Below are positions 1-15,178 of a stretch of 64,000 nucleotides of DNA, one piece after another. The DNA is from Paenacidovorax caeni (GTDB lineage Bacteria; Pseudomonadota; Gammaproteobacteria; Burkholderiales; Burkholderiaceae_C), in contig NZ_CYIG01000007.1 in assembly GCF_001298675.1 (NCBI RefSeq), positions 124,001 through 188,000 of the forward strand, given 5' to 3'. A program made the translations under genes and the position numbers. Position 1 is the first letter of the stretch, and every line of letters begins with the position of its first letter. The notes beneath the pieces are model-generated. The model ran no database searches and had not been told where the DNA came from. It saw nothing but the letters and a program-made list of their open reading frames with translations.

Positions 1-1074
1 GGTGCCAAGACGCTGTTCGAGTCGGTGCTGGCTGCGCGCAGCGTGCCCTGGGCGCGTACCGGGCTAGGCAAGGTGTATTTCCACCAGGGCCAGTACGAGA
101 TGGCACGCAACCAGTTCCGCCAGGTGCTGGAGGAAAACCGCATGTTCATCGAGGCCGCCGACTGGCTCGCCAAGACCTACGACGCCATGGGAGACAAGCC
201 CCAGGCCCAGCAGGTGTTGCAGGCTGCCGTGAAGCTCTCGCCCAACTCGGCCTATCGCCAGCGGGCCCTGGGTGAGACGGCGTTGCGCAATGGCGCACTC
301 GACGTGGCGCAAAGCGCGTTTGAGAAGACCATCCAGATCAGCGAGTTCTCATCCAATAAGCACCCCGCCGCGTACGTGGCGCTGGCGCGCGTGCTGTCCG
401 AAAACGACAACCCGGAAGAAGCGCTGAAGCTGCTCAAGCGCACCAACGAGGTGTTCAAGGACAGCAAGGACAGCGTCAACATCGCCATCCAGGCCGCCGC
501 CGTGCAAAGTGCCGTGCACCACAAAGCGGGGCAGGCGGAAGAAGCGCAGGCCGCCATGGCGCAGGTCGAGGCGCTGTTGGCCAGCCATGCCGACAAGGCC
601 AGCCCGCAGACCGCGATGGAAGTTGCCCAGAGCATGCTGGCCCTGGGCCGCAAGGAGCAGGCCTGTGCGCTGATGCGCAACCTGGTGAAGTCGAACCATG
701 AGGACACGCAGCTCTCTGGCCAGGTGCAGGCGCTGTTCGAGCAGGCGCAGATGGGCGAGGAGGGGCGCGCGCTCATCGCCGAGTCGCGTGAGGAGGCCAT
801 CAGCATCAATAACCAGGGCGTGCTGCTGGGGCGCCAGGGCCAGTTCGCTGAAGGGGCGCGGTTGCTGCGCATCGCGCTGCAGAACCTGCCGCACAGTGAG
901 GTCATGATGATGAACCTGTGTGGCCTGCTGATTGGGCAGATGCGTGCCGAGGGGCGCTCTGACGCCCTGCTGGCCGAGATCATGGGCCTGCTTGAGCGTG
1001 TGCACGAGATCAACCCCGACAACGCCAAGTACCGCCAGTACATGGCGCTGCTGCGGCCCGCAGGCGGGCGTTGA
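1..1074 (+). CDS. TPR-repeat protein, 5'-truncated by window edge
   Basis: The open frame runs in from base 1 without a start, so this is the C-terminal part (at least 357 residues) of a longer protein. It is built of helical pairs with tetratricopeptide spacing: alternating Ala/Leu/Gly helices, for example around residues 15-50 (GLGKVYFHQGQYEMARNQF), and again near the C-terminus (NNQGVLLGRQGQFAEGARLL). TPR domains mediate protein-protein contacts. In related betaproteobacteria a protein of this kind often carries an N-terminal response-regulator receiver domain; that part lies outside the window, so this is inference. The gene is convergent with hemL, and only a copy of the dispersed repeat separates the two. 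Confidence 0.75.
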   Translation, partial: GAKTLFESVLAARSVPWARTGLGKVYFHQGQYEMARNQFRQVLEENRMFIEAADWLAKTYDAMGDKPQAQQVLQAAVKLSPNSAYRQRALGETALRNGALDVAQSAFEKTIQISEFSSNKHPAAYVALARVLSENDNPEEALKLLKRTNEVFKDSKDSVNIAIQAAAVQSAVHHKAGQAEEAQAAMAQVEALLASHADKASPQTAMEVAQSMLALGRKEQACALMRNLVKSNHEDTQLSGQVQALFEQAQMGEEGRALIAESREEAISINNQGVLLGRQGQFAEGARLLRIALQNLPHSEVMMMNLCGLLIGQMRAEGRSDALLAEIMGLLERVHEINPDNAKYRQYMALLRPAGGR

Positions 1075-1076
1075 GC

Positions 1077-1136
1077 GCTTAATGAGCTTCCAGCGCTTTT
1101 GTAGCAAGCGCTAGATGCTCTTATATTGATAGCATC
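1077..1136 (-). repeat. Dispersed hairpin repeat, copy 1
   Basis: Copy 1 of a roughly 55-60 bp element found eleven times in the window. Its core is AGCGCTT-N7-AAGCGCT (1092-1112), a perfect stem-loop, flanked here by GATGCT...AGCATC arms. It fills the junction between the convergent TPR and hemL genes and encodes the last residues and the stop codon of hemL. Confidence 0.85.
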
Positions 1137-2431
1137 TTGAAGACTTCGCGCGCGGCGGCGACGGTGGCGTCGATGTCCTGCGCGGTGTGCGCGGCGCTCA
1201 CGAAGCCCGCCTCGTACAGTGCCGGTGCAATGTACACGCCACGCTCCAGCAGGCCGTGGAAGAGCTGGTTGAAGCGTGCGCCGTCGGTCTTGAGCACCTC
1301 GGGGTAGTTCTGCGGCAGTTGCGGCAGCAGGAAGAAGCCGAACATGCCGCCCTCGCTGTCGGCGCAGAACGCCACGCCCTCGGCTTGTGCGGCGCCCGCC
1401 AGCCCGTCAATCAATGCGCGAGTGCGTGCGGCCAATTGCTCGTAGAAGCCTGGCTTGGCGATTTCGCGCAGCGTGGCGAGGCCGCAGGCGGTGGCTACGG
1501 GGTTGCCTGACAGCGTGCCGGCCTGGTAGACCGGGCCCAGCGGCGCGAGCTGTTCCATGATGGCGCGCGGTCCACCGAAGGCCGCGAGCGGCATGCCGCC
1601 ACCGATGACCTTGCCCAGCACCGTGAGGTCAGGCGCGAAGCCGGGAATTTGTTGCGCATACAGGCCCTGTGCGCTGCCGAGTCCCACGCGGAAACCCGTC
1701 ATCACCTCGTCGATGACCAGCAGCGCGCCGTGTTGCGTACAGAGTTCGCGTGCGCGGCGCATGAAGGGTACGCTGGCGCGCACGAAGTTCATGTTGCCGG
1801 CAATGGGCTCCATGATCACGCAGGCCACTTCCTTGCCGTGCAGCGCAAAGGCTTCTTCAAGTTGTGCCACGTCGTTGTATTCGAGCACCAGCGTGTGCTG
1901 AACGACCTCGGCTGGCACCCCCGCGCTGGTGGCATGGCCGAAGGTGGCCAAGCCCGAGCCGGCCTTGACCAGCAGCGAATCAGCGTGGCCGTGGTAGCAG
2001 CCGTTGAACTTGATGATCTTGCTGCGCCCCGTGGCGCCGCGTGCCAGGCGGATGGCGCTCATGCCCGCCTCGGTGCCGGAGCTGACGAGGCGGATCATTT
2101 CCATCGACGGCACGTGGCGGATGATCTCCTCGGCGAGCTCCACCTCGCGTTCGGTGGGCGCGCCGAAGCTGAAGCCCTCCAGCGCGGCCTTTTGCACGGC
2201 CTCCAGCACGGCAGGGTGGCCGTGGCCCAGGATCATCGGGCCCCAGGAGCCAATGTAGTCGATGAAGCGCTGGCCATTGGCATCCCACATGTAGGCGCCT
2301 TGCGCACGCGCGATGAAGCGCGGCGTGCCGCCCACGGCGCGGAAGGCGCGCACGGGCGAATTGACGCCACCAGGGATAAGTGCCTTGGCGCGCTCGAAAA
2401 GGGAGAGATTGAGGTCAGTGCTGTGTGTCAT
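1121..2431 (-). CDS. hemL: Glutamate-1-semialdehyde 2,1-aminomutase
   Basis: HemL converts glutamate-1-semialdehyde to 5-aminolevulinate, the last step of the C5 route into tetrapyrroles, in the cytoplasm with PLP. The 436-residue length is normal for the family. Visible signatures are the N-terminal [10 protein letters not shown], the [13 protein letters not shown] segment, [15 protein letters not shown] in the cofactor domain, DEVMTGFR, and the PLP lysine at about K274 in [11 protein letters not shown]. The start ATG lies inside the end of thiD (17-nt overlap), so the two are probably translationally coupled. The final residues (MLSI and stop) come from a copy of the dispersed repeat. The haem made here would serve the cytochrome oxidase operon in the same window, but that link is only functional. 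Confidence 0.97.
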   Translation of the reverse strand: MTHSTDLNLSLFERAKALIPGGVNSPVRAFRAVGGTPRFIARAQGAYMWDANGQRFIDYIGSWGPMILGHGHPAVLEAVQKAALEGFSFGAPTEREVELAEEIIRHVPSMEMIRLVSSGTEAGMSAIRLARGATGRSKIIKFNGCYHGHADSLLVKAGSGLATFGHATSAGVPAEVVQHTLVLEYNDVAQLEEAFALHGKEVACVIMEPIAGNMNFVRASVPFMRRARELCTQHGALLVIDEVMTGFRVGLGSAQGLYAQQIPGFAPDLTVLGKVIGGGMPLAAFGGPRAIMEQLAPLGPVYQAGTLSGNPVATACGLATLREIAKPGFYEQLAARTRALIDGLAGAAQAEGVAFCADSEGGMFGFFLLPQLPQNYPEVLKTDGARFNQLFHGLLERGVYIAPALYEAGFVSAAHTAQDIDATVAAAREVFKMLSI

Positions 2432-3350
2432 GGGGGGGCATCACGAAGCCTTCCAGGGGCTGCGTATCTTCGAAGGGGGTTGCGCTGTCGTCTTCGTCCA
2501 CGCTTTCGGCCCAGAACATGCGGTCGGGCAACACATGGCCCATGCCGGGACGGAAGCCGTGATCCAGGCAGCGGTCAAGATAGGCCAGTGCTTCGCTTGT
2601 GGCCTCGCCCAGGTCGCTGCCGTTGGCAATCAGCGCCGCGAGGGTGGCCGAGAGTGTGTCGCCTGCACCCGCGAAGGTGGCGTCGAACAGCTCGAACTTG
2701 CCGCTGCCCAGTACTGCCTGGGCCGAAGCCAGCACGTTCTCCAGATGCTGTTCGGCGGCGGGGATGCCGGTCACCAGCACATAGGGAACGCCGTGCTCGG
2801 CCGCTGCCTTGGCGATGTCGCGTGCCGAGGGGCTGCGCGTGCTGTTCCACTCGGGCAGCAGCCAGCGCCACAGGGTGCTGTGGTTGCCGACCAACACTGA
2901 GGCCTGCGGTAAAAGTAACTCTCTGAAAGCGTCATGGTACTGATCGACGCGGTCGTCATGCCACCATGACAGGTTGGGCATGTAGGCGACCAGCGGTACC
3001 TCGGCGTAATCGGTGGAGATTTCCGCGATGGCGCTCAGGTTCTCGGGGCTGCCGACAAAGCCGACTTTGATGGCCTGGACCGGAAGATCCTCCAGCACGG
3101 CGCGGGCCTGCTCGGCGATGGCCTCGTCATCGAAGCAAAAATGATCGAATACTTCGGCGGTGTCACGGGCGTAAGCACCCGTTACCACGGCCAGCGGATG
3201 ACCGCCAACGGCGGCGATGCTGGTGATGTCACCCGTGAGCCCGCCGGCACCGCTGGGGTCGCTGGCGTTGAACACTAGAACGCAGGCTGGAAGGGCATTG
3301 CTGGCGTCTTCGCCAGCAGTTGGGGGTAGGGGAGTGGGGGAGTTTGGCAT
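2415..3350 (-). CDS. thiD: Hydroxymethylpyrimidine/phosphomethylpyrimidine kinase
   Basis: ThiD phosphorylates HMP and HMP-P in the pyrimidine branch of thiamine biosynthesis and belongs to the ribokinase fold. Signatures are [15 protein letters not shown] near the N-terminus and the anion-hole motif [19 protein letters not shown] with its catalytic Asp. From the ATG at 3350 the protein is 311 residues. A GTG at 3395 would add 15 residues, but the conserved domain starts well after both. The C-terminal tail (acidic, ending PPHDTQH) extends past the usual domain. Two regions resemble the diverged beta/alphaproteobacterial ThiD group more than the Escherichia coli enzyme. Upstream on the other strand is rubredoxin; downstream hemL overlaps. 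I see no TPP riboswitch in the 86-bp gap. Confidence 0.88.
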   Translation of the reverse strand: MPNSPTPLPPTAGEDASNALPACVLVFNASDPSGAGGLTGDITSIAAVGGHPLAVVTGAYARDTAEVFDHFCFDDEAIAEQARAVLEDLPVQAIKVGFVGSPENLSAIAEISTDYAEVPLVAYMPNLSWWHDDRVDQYHDAFRELLLPQASVLVGNHSTLWRWLLPEWNSTRSPSARDIAKAAAEHGVPYVLVTGIPAAEQHLENVLASAQAVLGSGKFELFDATFAGAGDTLSATLAALIANGSDLGEATSEALAYLDRCLDHGFRPGMGHVLPDRMFWAESVDEDDSATPFEDTQPLEGFVMPPHDTQH

Positions 3351-3436
3351 CCTGGCGACTGGGGGAGCGCCAAAGCCGCAGCCCAGGTTTATCACTAGCT
3401 ACAATCGTTGCATTCTATGTGAAGGCCCATTAAGCT

Positions 3437-3610
3437 GTGACAGAACCTGTAACCTGGGTGTGCGTGATCTGTGGATGGATTTATGACGAGGCAAAAGGTT
3501 CCCCTGAGCACGGCATAGCGTCCGGTACTCCCTGGGGTTCGTCGTCGGCGCATGCGCGTTGTCCCGAGTGTGGTGCGCGTCATGAAGATTTTGAAGAAGT
3601 TCAGGCCTGA
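3437..3610 (+). CDS. Rubredoxin
   Basis: A 57-residue protein beginning at GTG with two iron-binding knuckles, CVICG (residues 9-13) and CPECG, and the ending EDFEEVQA typical of rubredoxin. Rubredoxins carry one electron on a single Fe(Cys)4 centre in the cytoplasm. The middle segment DEAKGSPEHGIASGTPW matches the family, but the usual aromatic and acidic residues just before the second knuckle are replaced by SSSAHAR. A GAAGG 11 nt upstream may be the ribosome site. In betaproteobacteria a rubredoxin gene commonly precedes pilG, as here (51-nt gap). Its electron partner cannot be inferred from the window. Confidence 0.9.
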   Translation: MTEPVTWVCVICGWIYDEAKGSPEHGIASGTPWGSSSAHARCPECGARHEDFEEVQA

Positions 3611-3661
3611 AAAAGGATGTAGCCTGCGCTGTGTGTATTTCTTTGTCAGGAGCTCCAAGAA

Positions 3662-4060
3662 TTGACTACGACCGGCACTTCCTTCAAGGTTCTCGTGGTG
3701 GATGACAGCAATACGATCCGCCGCAGTGCCGAGATTTTTCTCAAGCAGGGCGGCCATGAGGTCTTGCTGGCCGACGATGGTTTCGACGCCTTGGCCAAGG
3801 TCAATGACTACCAGCCCCAGCTGATCTTCTGCGACATCCTCATGCCTAAGCTTGATGGCTACCAGACCTGCGCCATCATCAAGCGCAATGCGCGCTTCGC
3901 GAATACGCCCGTGGTGATGCTGTCCTCAAAGGATGGTGTCTTTGACAAGGCGCGTGGTCGCATGGTCGGGTGCCAAGAATATTTGACCAAACCATTTACC
4001 AAAGACCAGCTGCTGCAGGCCGTGCAGCAATTTGGCAATTCCCAGCAAGGAGTGAAGTAA
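3662..4060 (+). CDS. pilG: Type IV pilus response regulator PilG
   Basis: A single-domain CheY-like receiver of 132 residues. The acidic pair is in LVVDDS (residues 11-16), the phospho-acceptor is about D58 in IFCDILMP, the conserved Thr/Ser switch is LSSKDG, and the Lys is in YLTKPF. Text such as TIRRSAEIFL, GYQTCAIIK and SSKDGVFDKARGR closely follows Pseudomonas PilG, which receives phosphate from ChpA and promotes pilus extension through the motor. The start is TTG at 3662 with AGGAG at 3648-3652. The stop codon overlaps the ATG of pilH (TAATG), indicating coupled translation. Confidence 0.93.
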   Translation: MTTTGTSFKVLVVDDSNTIRRSAEIFLKQGGHEVLLADDGFDALAKVNDYQPQLIFCDILMPKLDGYQTCAIIKRNARFANTPVVMLSSKDGVFDKARGRMVGCQEYLTKPFTKDQLLQAVQQFGNSQQGVK

Positions 4061-4425
4061 TGCCCATTCAGAAAGTCTTGGTCGTTGACGATTCGAAGAC
4101 CGAGTTGATGTTTCTGACCGATTTGCTGCAAAAGAAAGGCATGCAGGTGCGCACGGCAGAAAATGCCGACGAAGCCTTTCGCCGCCTTGCCGAAGAAAAG
4201 CCCGACCTGATTCTCATGGATGTGGTCATGCCAGGCCAGAACGGATTCCAGCTCACACGCGCCATTTCGCGCGACCCGCAGTACGCCGATGTTCCCATCA
4301 TCATGTGTACGAGCAAGAACCAGGAAACCGATCGTGTGTGGGGGATGCGCCAGGGCGCGCGCGGCTACATCACGAAACCGGTGGATCCTGCTGAACTGCA
4401 GGCCAAGATCGACGCGCTGAACTGA
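4060..4425 (+). CDS. pilH: Twitching motility response regulator PilH
   Basis: A second stand-alone receiver domain, 121 residues from the ATG that overlaps the pilG stop. The acidic pocket is in LVVDDSKTE, the phospho-acceptor about D54 in LILMDVVMPGQNG, the switch residue in MCTSKNQETDRVWG, and the lysine in YITKPVD. In Pseudomonas PilH acts with PilG downstream of the ChpA kinase, tuning pilus retraction and cAMP levels or serving as a phosphate sink. A longer in-frame extension upstream exists but lies inside pilG and is not used. The next gene, pilI, follows after 22 nt. Confidence 0.93.
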   Translation: MPIQKVLVVDDSKTELMFLTDLLQKKGMQVRTAENADEAFRRLAEEKPDLILMDVVMPGQNGFQLTRAISRDPQYADVPIIMCTSKNQETDRVWGMRQGARGYITKPVDPAELQAKIDALN

Positions 4426-4447
4426 AGACTCCCAGCCGTCGTCGTCC

Positions 4448-4972
4448 ATGGCCAATCGCGAAGCTCTTAGAGAACTCCAGACCCGGCTCGCTGGCCGCCT
4501 GCAGGCAGCAGGCGAGGGTGTGTCGGTTTCATCCTGGCTGGCGGTCGAATCCGCAGGCCAGCGTTACCTGATGCCATTGGGGCAATCGGGTGAAATTTTT
4601 GCATGGCCGGGCGTGCAGTCCGTGCCGTACACACAGAAGTGGTTTCTGGGTGTTGCCAACCTGCGCGGGACGCTGGTGGGCGTCGTCGACCTCGCGGCGC
4701 TGCTGGGGCAGCCCAGCGTACGCTCTGAGCAGAGCTTGAGCGAAACCAGCCTGCTGGCGTTCAATGCGGCGCTGGAAGTCAACGCCGCGCTGCTGGTTGA
4801 TCGTCTGTCGGGTTTGCGTGGGCTGGATGCCTTCGTCTCCTCCGAGCCTGCGCCCCAGGGGGCGCCTTCTTACTACGGCTCAATCTACGTTGACAGCCAG
4901 GGCCAGCGCTGGCAAGAGCTGAATCTGCAAACCCTCTCGCAGCACCCCACCTTCCTGGGTATCGGTGCTTGA
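4448..4972 (+). CDS. pilI: CheW-like coupling protein PilI
   Basis: A 174-residue CheW-fold adaptor that should link the receptor PilJ to the kinase ChpA at the cytoplasmic membrane. The CheW core begins around residue 30 (VESAGQRYLMPLGQSGEIF) and shows the characteristic GVANLRGTLVGVVDLAALLG strand-turn at about residues 66-85, followed by LLVDRLSGLRGL. It lies between pilH and pilJ, as in other Chp clusters. The 24-nt gap to the chosen pilJ start suggests one transcript. Confidence 0.9.
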   Translation: MANREALRELQTRLAGRLQAAGEGVSVSSWLAVESAGQRYLMPLGQSGEIFAWPGVQSVPYTQKWFLGVANLRGTLVGVVDLAALLGQPSVRSEQSLSETSLLAFNAALEVNAALLVDRLSGLRGLDAFVSSEPAPQGAPSYYGSIYVDSQGQRWQELNLQTLSQHPTFLGIGA

Positions 4973-4996
4973 GTTTTTTCTGTGCAAGGCAGAACC

Positions 4997-7264
4997 ATGT
5001 CTTTCGTCAATCAATTTGGGAAGTTGTTCAACCGCAAAGCCGCTGCGCCAGAGACGCAGGAGGGGGCAGACCCCTTGGATGCTGCAATGGTGCTGGACAA
5101 CTCCCCGTTGCGTGAGGCTTACCAGGCCGACGCCATGAACAGCGTCCAAGGCGAGCCTGATGCTTCGCGGCTTGGCGAGGTGGCGCCTGCCGATGAGGAT
5201 TTGGTGACCCTGCCGGTGCTGGGTAGTGCTACGGCTGCGCAACACCAACGCCGCCTTTTCGCGCTTGCCGGCGTGGGCGCAGTGGTGTTGGCGCTGATTG
5301 CGGGGTGGGTGCTGCAGCAGGCAGAGCGTTCTGGTCGCCAGCTGACGGCGACTGGCCAGTCGCTGATGCAGTCGCAGCGTTTGGCGAAGTCCGTGTCTCA
5401 GGCCTTGGTGGGCAGCCCGCAGGCCTTCCCCGAGGTGGCAGACAGTTCGGGTGTGCTGGCGCGCAACGTGCGCGCGCTCACGATTGGCGATAGCGACCAG
5501 GGGGTGCAAGCGCTGGGCGAATCCTTCAAAACCGACATGGACGCGGTCAATCCCTTGGTGGAGCGTGCCGAGCGCAATGCGGGCGTGGTGATGGGCCAGC
5601 AGAAGATTCTGACCCAGGTGGGTGATGCGCTGCGCACGATCAACCGCCAGTCTGCCGATCTGCTGGAAATCGCGGAAACCGTTTCTTCCCTCAAGCTGCA
5701 GCACAACGCTTCTCCAGCGGAGGTTTCCGCCGCAGGCCAGTTGGTGATGTTGACGCAGCGTATCGGCAAGTCGGCCAACGAGTTCCAGACGACGGAGGGG
5801 GTGAGCCCCGAAGCGGTGTTCTTGCTTGGCAAGGACTTGAACTCTTTCAAGGAGGTGGCACAGGGCCTTCTCGATGGCAGTGCGGAGCTTCGTCTGCCGG
5901 CTGCCAAAGATGCACAGACACGTGAGCAACTGGAGGCGCTGATCCAGCTCTACGAACAAACACGTACCCAGGCCAGTGCCATCTTGGGCAACCTGCAGGG
6001 CCTCGTTTCGGCGCGTGAGGCGCAGACAGCGATCATCGCGGACAGCGAACCATTGCGCCGTCAGCTCGAAGACCTGCAGACGAAGCTCTCGGCGCAGTCC
6101 GGCCTTGGCGCAGGGCAGCTTGCCGCGCTGGTTCTGGCGGGCATGTTCGTGCTGCTGTGCGGTTTTGGGATTTCCCGGGTTCAGCTGCTTGACAGCCGCA
6201 CGCGCCAAGAGGCTGCCGAGCAGCAGCAGCGCGAAGCACGTCGTCAGGAGCAAGAGGCCAAGCGCGTCAACGACGCCAACCAGGCTGCTATTTTGCGTTT
6301 GATGAACGAACTGCAGTCGGTCGCTGAGGGTGATTTGACACAAGAGGCGACTGTGACCGAGGACATTACCGGGGCCATTGCCGACTCGGTGAACTACACG
6401 GTGGAGGAGTTGCGCCTGCTGGTGGGAAGCGTGCAAAACACGGCGACCCGCGTGGCGCAGACGACAGCCCAGGTGGACAGCACTTCCACGGAGCTGTTGG
6501 CGGCGTCCACCGAACAACTGCGTGAGATTCGCGAAACTGGCCGTTCGGTGCTCGATATGGCATCGCGCATCAACGAGGTTTCTTCCCAGGCGCAGGAGTC
6601 TGCTGCGGTGGCGCGCCAGTCTCTGCAAGCGGCAGATTCTGGCCTTGAGGCGGTGCAGAACGCGATTGGCGGTATGAATGCCATCCGTGACCAGATCCAG
6701 GATACGTCCAAGCGTATTAAGCGCCTGGGTGAGTCATCGCAGGAGATTGGTGAAATCACCGAGCTGATTTCTGACATTACCGAACAGACCAACGTGCTGG
6801 CCCTGAACGCCGCCATCCAGGCAGCGTCAGCGGGTGAAGCGGGTCGAGGCTTTTCTGTTGTGGCAGAAGAAGTGCAGCGCTTGGCCGAGCGGTCGGCCGA
6901 CGCGACGCGTCAGATCTCGGCGCTGGTGAAAGCCATTCAGACCGATACCCAGGATGCTGTGGCCGCCATGGAGCGCTCCACGCAGGGGGTGGTGGAAGGA
7001 GCGCGCCTGTCCGATACCGCCGGCACGGCCCTGACGGAAATCGACCGTGTGTCCCGTCGACTTGCCGAACTGATCGAACAGATCTCTTCTTCGACCTCAC
7101 GTGAAGCCGTGCTGGCCAACGAAGTGGCTGACAACATCCAGCATATTTTTGCGGTGACCGAGCAAACTGGCGAAGGTACCCGCACCACGGCACAGCAGGT
7201 GCGCGAGTTGTCGCACATGGCCGAGGAATTGCGTCAGTCGGTGGCACGTTTCAAGATCGCCTGA
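4997..7264 (+). CDS. pilJ: Methyl-accepting chemotaxis receptor PilJ
   Basis: PilJ is the membrane receptor of the type IV pilus chemosensory system. From the ATG at 4997 (CAAGG just upstream) it is 755 residues; a GTG at 4982 would add five. An unusually long N-terminal cytoplasmic segment (about 85 residues) precedes the first membrane helix (87-107). A periplasmic region with two PilJ-type helical modules follows, then a second helix (about 374-396), a HAMP-like stretch, and the signalling hairpin at about 592-628 (TEQTNVLALNAAIQAASAGE and GRGFSVVAEEVQRLAERS). The C-terminus lacks a NWETF-like CheR-docking pentapeptide. No methyltransferase or methylesterase gene (pilK, chpB) accompanies it here. 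Confidence 0.95.
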   Translation: MSFVNQFGKLFNRKAAAPETQEGADPLDAAMVLDNSPLREAYQADAMNSVQGEPDASRLGEVAPADEDLVTLPVLGSATAAQHQRRLFALAGVGAVVLALIAGWVLQQAERSGRQLTATGQSLMQSQRLAKSVSQALVGSPQAFPEVADSSGVLARNVRALTIGDSDQGVQALGESFKTDMDAVNPLVERAERNAGVVMGQQKILTQVGDALRTINRQSADLLEIAETVSSLKLQHNASPAEVSAAGQLVMLTQRIGKSANEFQTTEGVSPEAVFLLGKDLNSFKEVAQGLLDGSAELRLPAAKDAQTREQLEALIQLYEQTRTQASAILGNLQGLVSAREAQTAIIADSEPLRRQLEDLQTKLSAQSGLGAGQLAALVLAGMFVLLCGFGISRVQLLDSRTRQEAAEQQQREARRQEQEAKRVNDANQAAILRLMNELQSVAEGDLTQEATVTEDITGAIADSVNYTVEELRLLVGSVQNTATRVAQTTAQVDSTSTELLAASTEQLREIRETGRSVLDMASRINEVSSQAQESAAVARQSLQAADSGLEAVQNAIGGMNAIRDQIQDTSKRIKRLGESSQEIGEITELISDITEQTNVLALNAAIQAASAGEAGRGFSVVAEEVQRLAERSADATRQISALVKAIQTDTQDAVAAMERSTQGVVEGARLSDTAGTALTEIDRVSRRLAELIEQISSSTSREAVLANEVADNIQHIFAVTEQTGEGTRTTAQQVRELSHMAEELRQSVARFKIA

Positions 7265-7327
7265 CGCGGGCGCGAGCATCAACCAAAAGGGACGGCCTGT
7301 CTGCAGCAGGCCGCCAGGGACGAATCC

Positions 7328-13528
<6,201 letters not shown>

Positions 13529-13547
13529 GTGCATTTGCGGACCCCGC

Positions 13548-13567
13548 CCCGGCCCTTGCGGGCCGGG
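13548..13567 (+). terminator. Strong GC hairpin after chpA
   Basis: A perfect 8-bp stem CCCGGCCC-TTGC-GGGCCGGG lies 20 nt after the chpA stop and before algH. No U-tract follows, so it is at best an imperfect intrinsic terminator or an mRNA 3'-end stabiliser. Confidence 0.4.
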
Positions 13568-13600
13568 CGGCGGTGGGTTGATCGCCGTTAAAATCGCGCC

Positions 13601-14209
13601 ATGCCCGCCGACTTCGCGCCCATCAACCTGACGAACCATTTCCTCATCGCCATGCCGGGCCTTGAGGATGCTTCGTTTGCGCGCAGCGTGGTGTACCTGT
13701 GCGAACACAGCGAGCGCGGCGCGCTGGGCCTGATCATCAACAAGCCCACCGACATCAGCCTGAAGAAGCTGTTCGACAAGGTCGATCTGTCCCTTGGCCG
13801 TGCCGACCTCACGGACCAGCCTGTATACCAGGGTGGCCCGGTACAGACCGAGCGTGGCTTCGTGCTCCATGACCCGATCACCCAAAGTGCAGAGGGCGCT
13901 GAAGAGGCCGAGGAGTCCATTTACGCCTCGACCATGGCGATTCCCGGCGGCCTGGAGATGACCACCTCCAAGGACGTGCTCGAAGCCCTGGCAGAAGGCG
14001 CGGGGCCGCGTCGCGTGCTCGTCACCCTGGGGTACGCCGCCTGGGGCGAAGGCCAGCTCGAATCGGAGCTGGCAGAAAACAGCTGGCTCACCGTCGGCGC
14101 CGACCGCACGGTGATCTTTGATACCCCCGTGGACCAGCGCTACGACCGAGCCCTTGCGCTGCTGGGCCTGCAGGCGTGGATGCTCTCGCCCGAGGCGGGC
14201 CACGCATGA
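13601..14209 (+). CDS. algH: YqgE/AlgH family protein
   Basis: A 202-residue UPF0301/AlgH protein with family-typical text: LTNHFLIAMPGLEDASFARS near the N-terminus, LCEHSERGALGLIINKP, and VYQGGPVQTERGFVLH in the middle. AlgH influences alginate expression in Pseudomonas, but its biochemical role is not settled. It almost always sits beside ruvX (yqgF), as here, with an ATGA overlap (14206-14209). It starts a run of six co-directional genes leading into pyrimidine metabolism. Confidence 0.93.
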   Translation: MPADFAPINLTNHFLIAMPGLEDASFARSVVYLCEHSERGALGLIINKPTDISLKKLFDKVDLSLGRADLTDQPVYQGGPVQTERGFVLHDPITQSAEGAEEAEESIYASTMAIPGGLEMTTSKDVLEALAEGAGPRRVLVTLGYAAWGEGQLESELAENSWLTVGADRTVIFDTPVDQRYDRALALLGLQAWMLSPEAGHA

Positions 14210-14640
14210 GCGGCACCAGCCCCTCTGCCGCCGACCCCGCCGCCGTTCCTGCGCAGTTCCAGTCCTTTCTTGCTTTCGATTTCGGCCTCAAGCGCACCGG
14301 GGTCGCCGTGGGCTCGCGACTTCTGGGCCGGGCCAATCCTTTGCCCACCATCCGTACCGACGCCAAGGAGGCCCGCCTGCAGCAGGCGGGCGAGCGCATC
14401 CGCGAGTGGCAGCCGCATGCGTTGGTGGTGGGCGTGCCTTACCACCCCGACGGCGCTGCGCACGAGAACACCGTGCGGGCGCGCAAATTTGGCCGCCAGC
14501 TGCATGCGCGCTTCGGTCTGCCGGTGTACGAGGTGGACGAGCGCTACAGCACCACCGAGGCCCTGGCGGGCGGCGCGCGCGATGCCGACGCCGCCTCGGC
14601 CTGCATCATCCTGGAACAGTTTTTGAGGAGTCTTGCATGA
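14206..14640 (+). CDS. ruvX: Holliday junction resolvase-like RuvX (YqgF)
   Basis: A 144-residue RNase H-fold protein involved in pre-16S rRNA 5'-end processing and possibly in junction resolution. The first catalytic Asp is in LAFDFGLKRTGVAVG (about residues 22-36). VVGVPYHPDG and VDERYSTTEA supply the later acidic residues, with the final Asp in ARDADAASACIILEQFL. The ATG at 14206 overlaps the algH stop and its own stop overlaps the pyrR ATG, so translation is coupled on both sides. A longer upstream in-frame start lies within algH and is unlikely. Confidence 0.93.
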   Translation: MSGTSPSAADPAAVPAQFQSFLAFDFGLKRTGVAVGSRLLGRANPLPTIRTDAKEARLQQAGERIREWQPHALVVGVPYHPDGAAHENTVRARKFGRQLHARFGLPVYEVDERYSTTEALAGGARDADAASACIILEQFLRSLA

Positions 14641-15176
14641 GTGTTCCCCCGAGTTCGCCCCCCGTGGCCCAGGCCGGAAGCCTGGTTCTCGACGCCGAGG
14701 CCCTGTACCGCGAGCTGCTGCGCGGCGTGCGTGCGCTGATGGCACCGGGCACGCGCCTGGTGGGCGTCGCCTCGGGCGGTGCCTGGCTGGTCGAGCGCCT
14801 GCAGCGCGACCTGGGGCTGGAGGGCGCGCCCAGCGTGCTGTCGTCGGCACTGCACCGCGACGACTTTGCCCAGCGCGGCCTCGCGGCCAGCGCGCAGACG
14901 CAGATCGCCTTTGACGTCAACGGTGCCGACGTGCTGGTGCTGGACGACGTGCTCTATACCGGGCGCACGGTGCGCGCGGTCATCAACGAATTGTTCGACT
15001 ATGGCCGTCCCGCCTGCGTGCGCCTGGCGGTGCTCGTCGATCGGGGCGGGCGCCAGTTGCCCGTGCAAGCCGACTTCGCCGCCGCCCGCGTGGCCTTGCC
15101 AGCCAGCCAGTCGCTGGCACTGGCGCGCGCGGCCGACGGCACCTTCCAGTTCCAAGTCAACGCCATGGAGGCCTGA
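14637..15176 (+). CDS. pyrR: Bifunctional pyr operon regulator / uracil phosphoribosyltransferase PyrR
   Basis: A 179-residue type I phosphoribosyltransferase. The PRPP-binding motif is [16 protein letters not shown] (about residues 99-114), and SSALHRDDF near residue 77 matches PyrR rather than Hpt or Upp. In Gram-positives PyrR attenuates the pyr operon by binding RNA. In Gram-negative bacteria next to pyrB it may be regulatory or only a salvage enzyme. I see no obvious attenuator hairpin between pyrR and pyrB, which are 2 nt apart. The start overlaps the ruvX stop (ATGA). Confidence 0.92.
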   Translation: MSVPPSSPPVAQAGSLVLDAEALYRELLRGVRALMAPGTRLVGVASGGAWLVERLQRDLGLEGAPSVLSSALHRDDFAQRGLAASAQTQIAFDVNGADVLVLDDVLYTGRTVRAVINELFDYGRPACVRLAVLVDRGGRQLPVQADFAAARVALPASQSLALARAADGTFQFQVNAMEA

Positions 15177-15178
15177 CC

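Noticed and set aside
3377-3405. Promoter for rubredoxin/pilG with TACAAT at 3400
   Set aside because: The -10-like hexamer lacks a recognisable -35 at proper distance.
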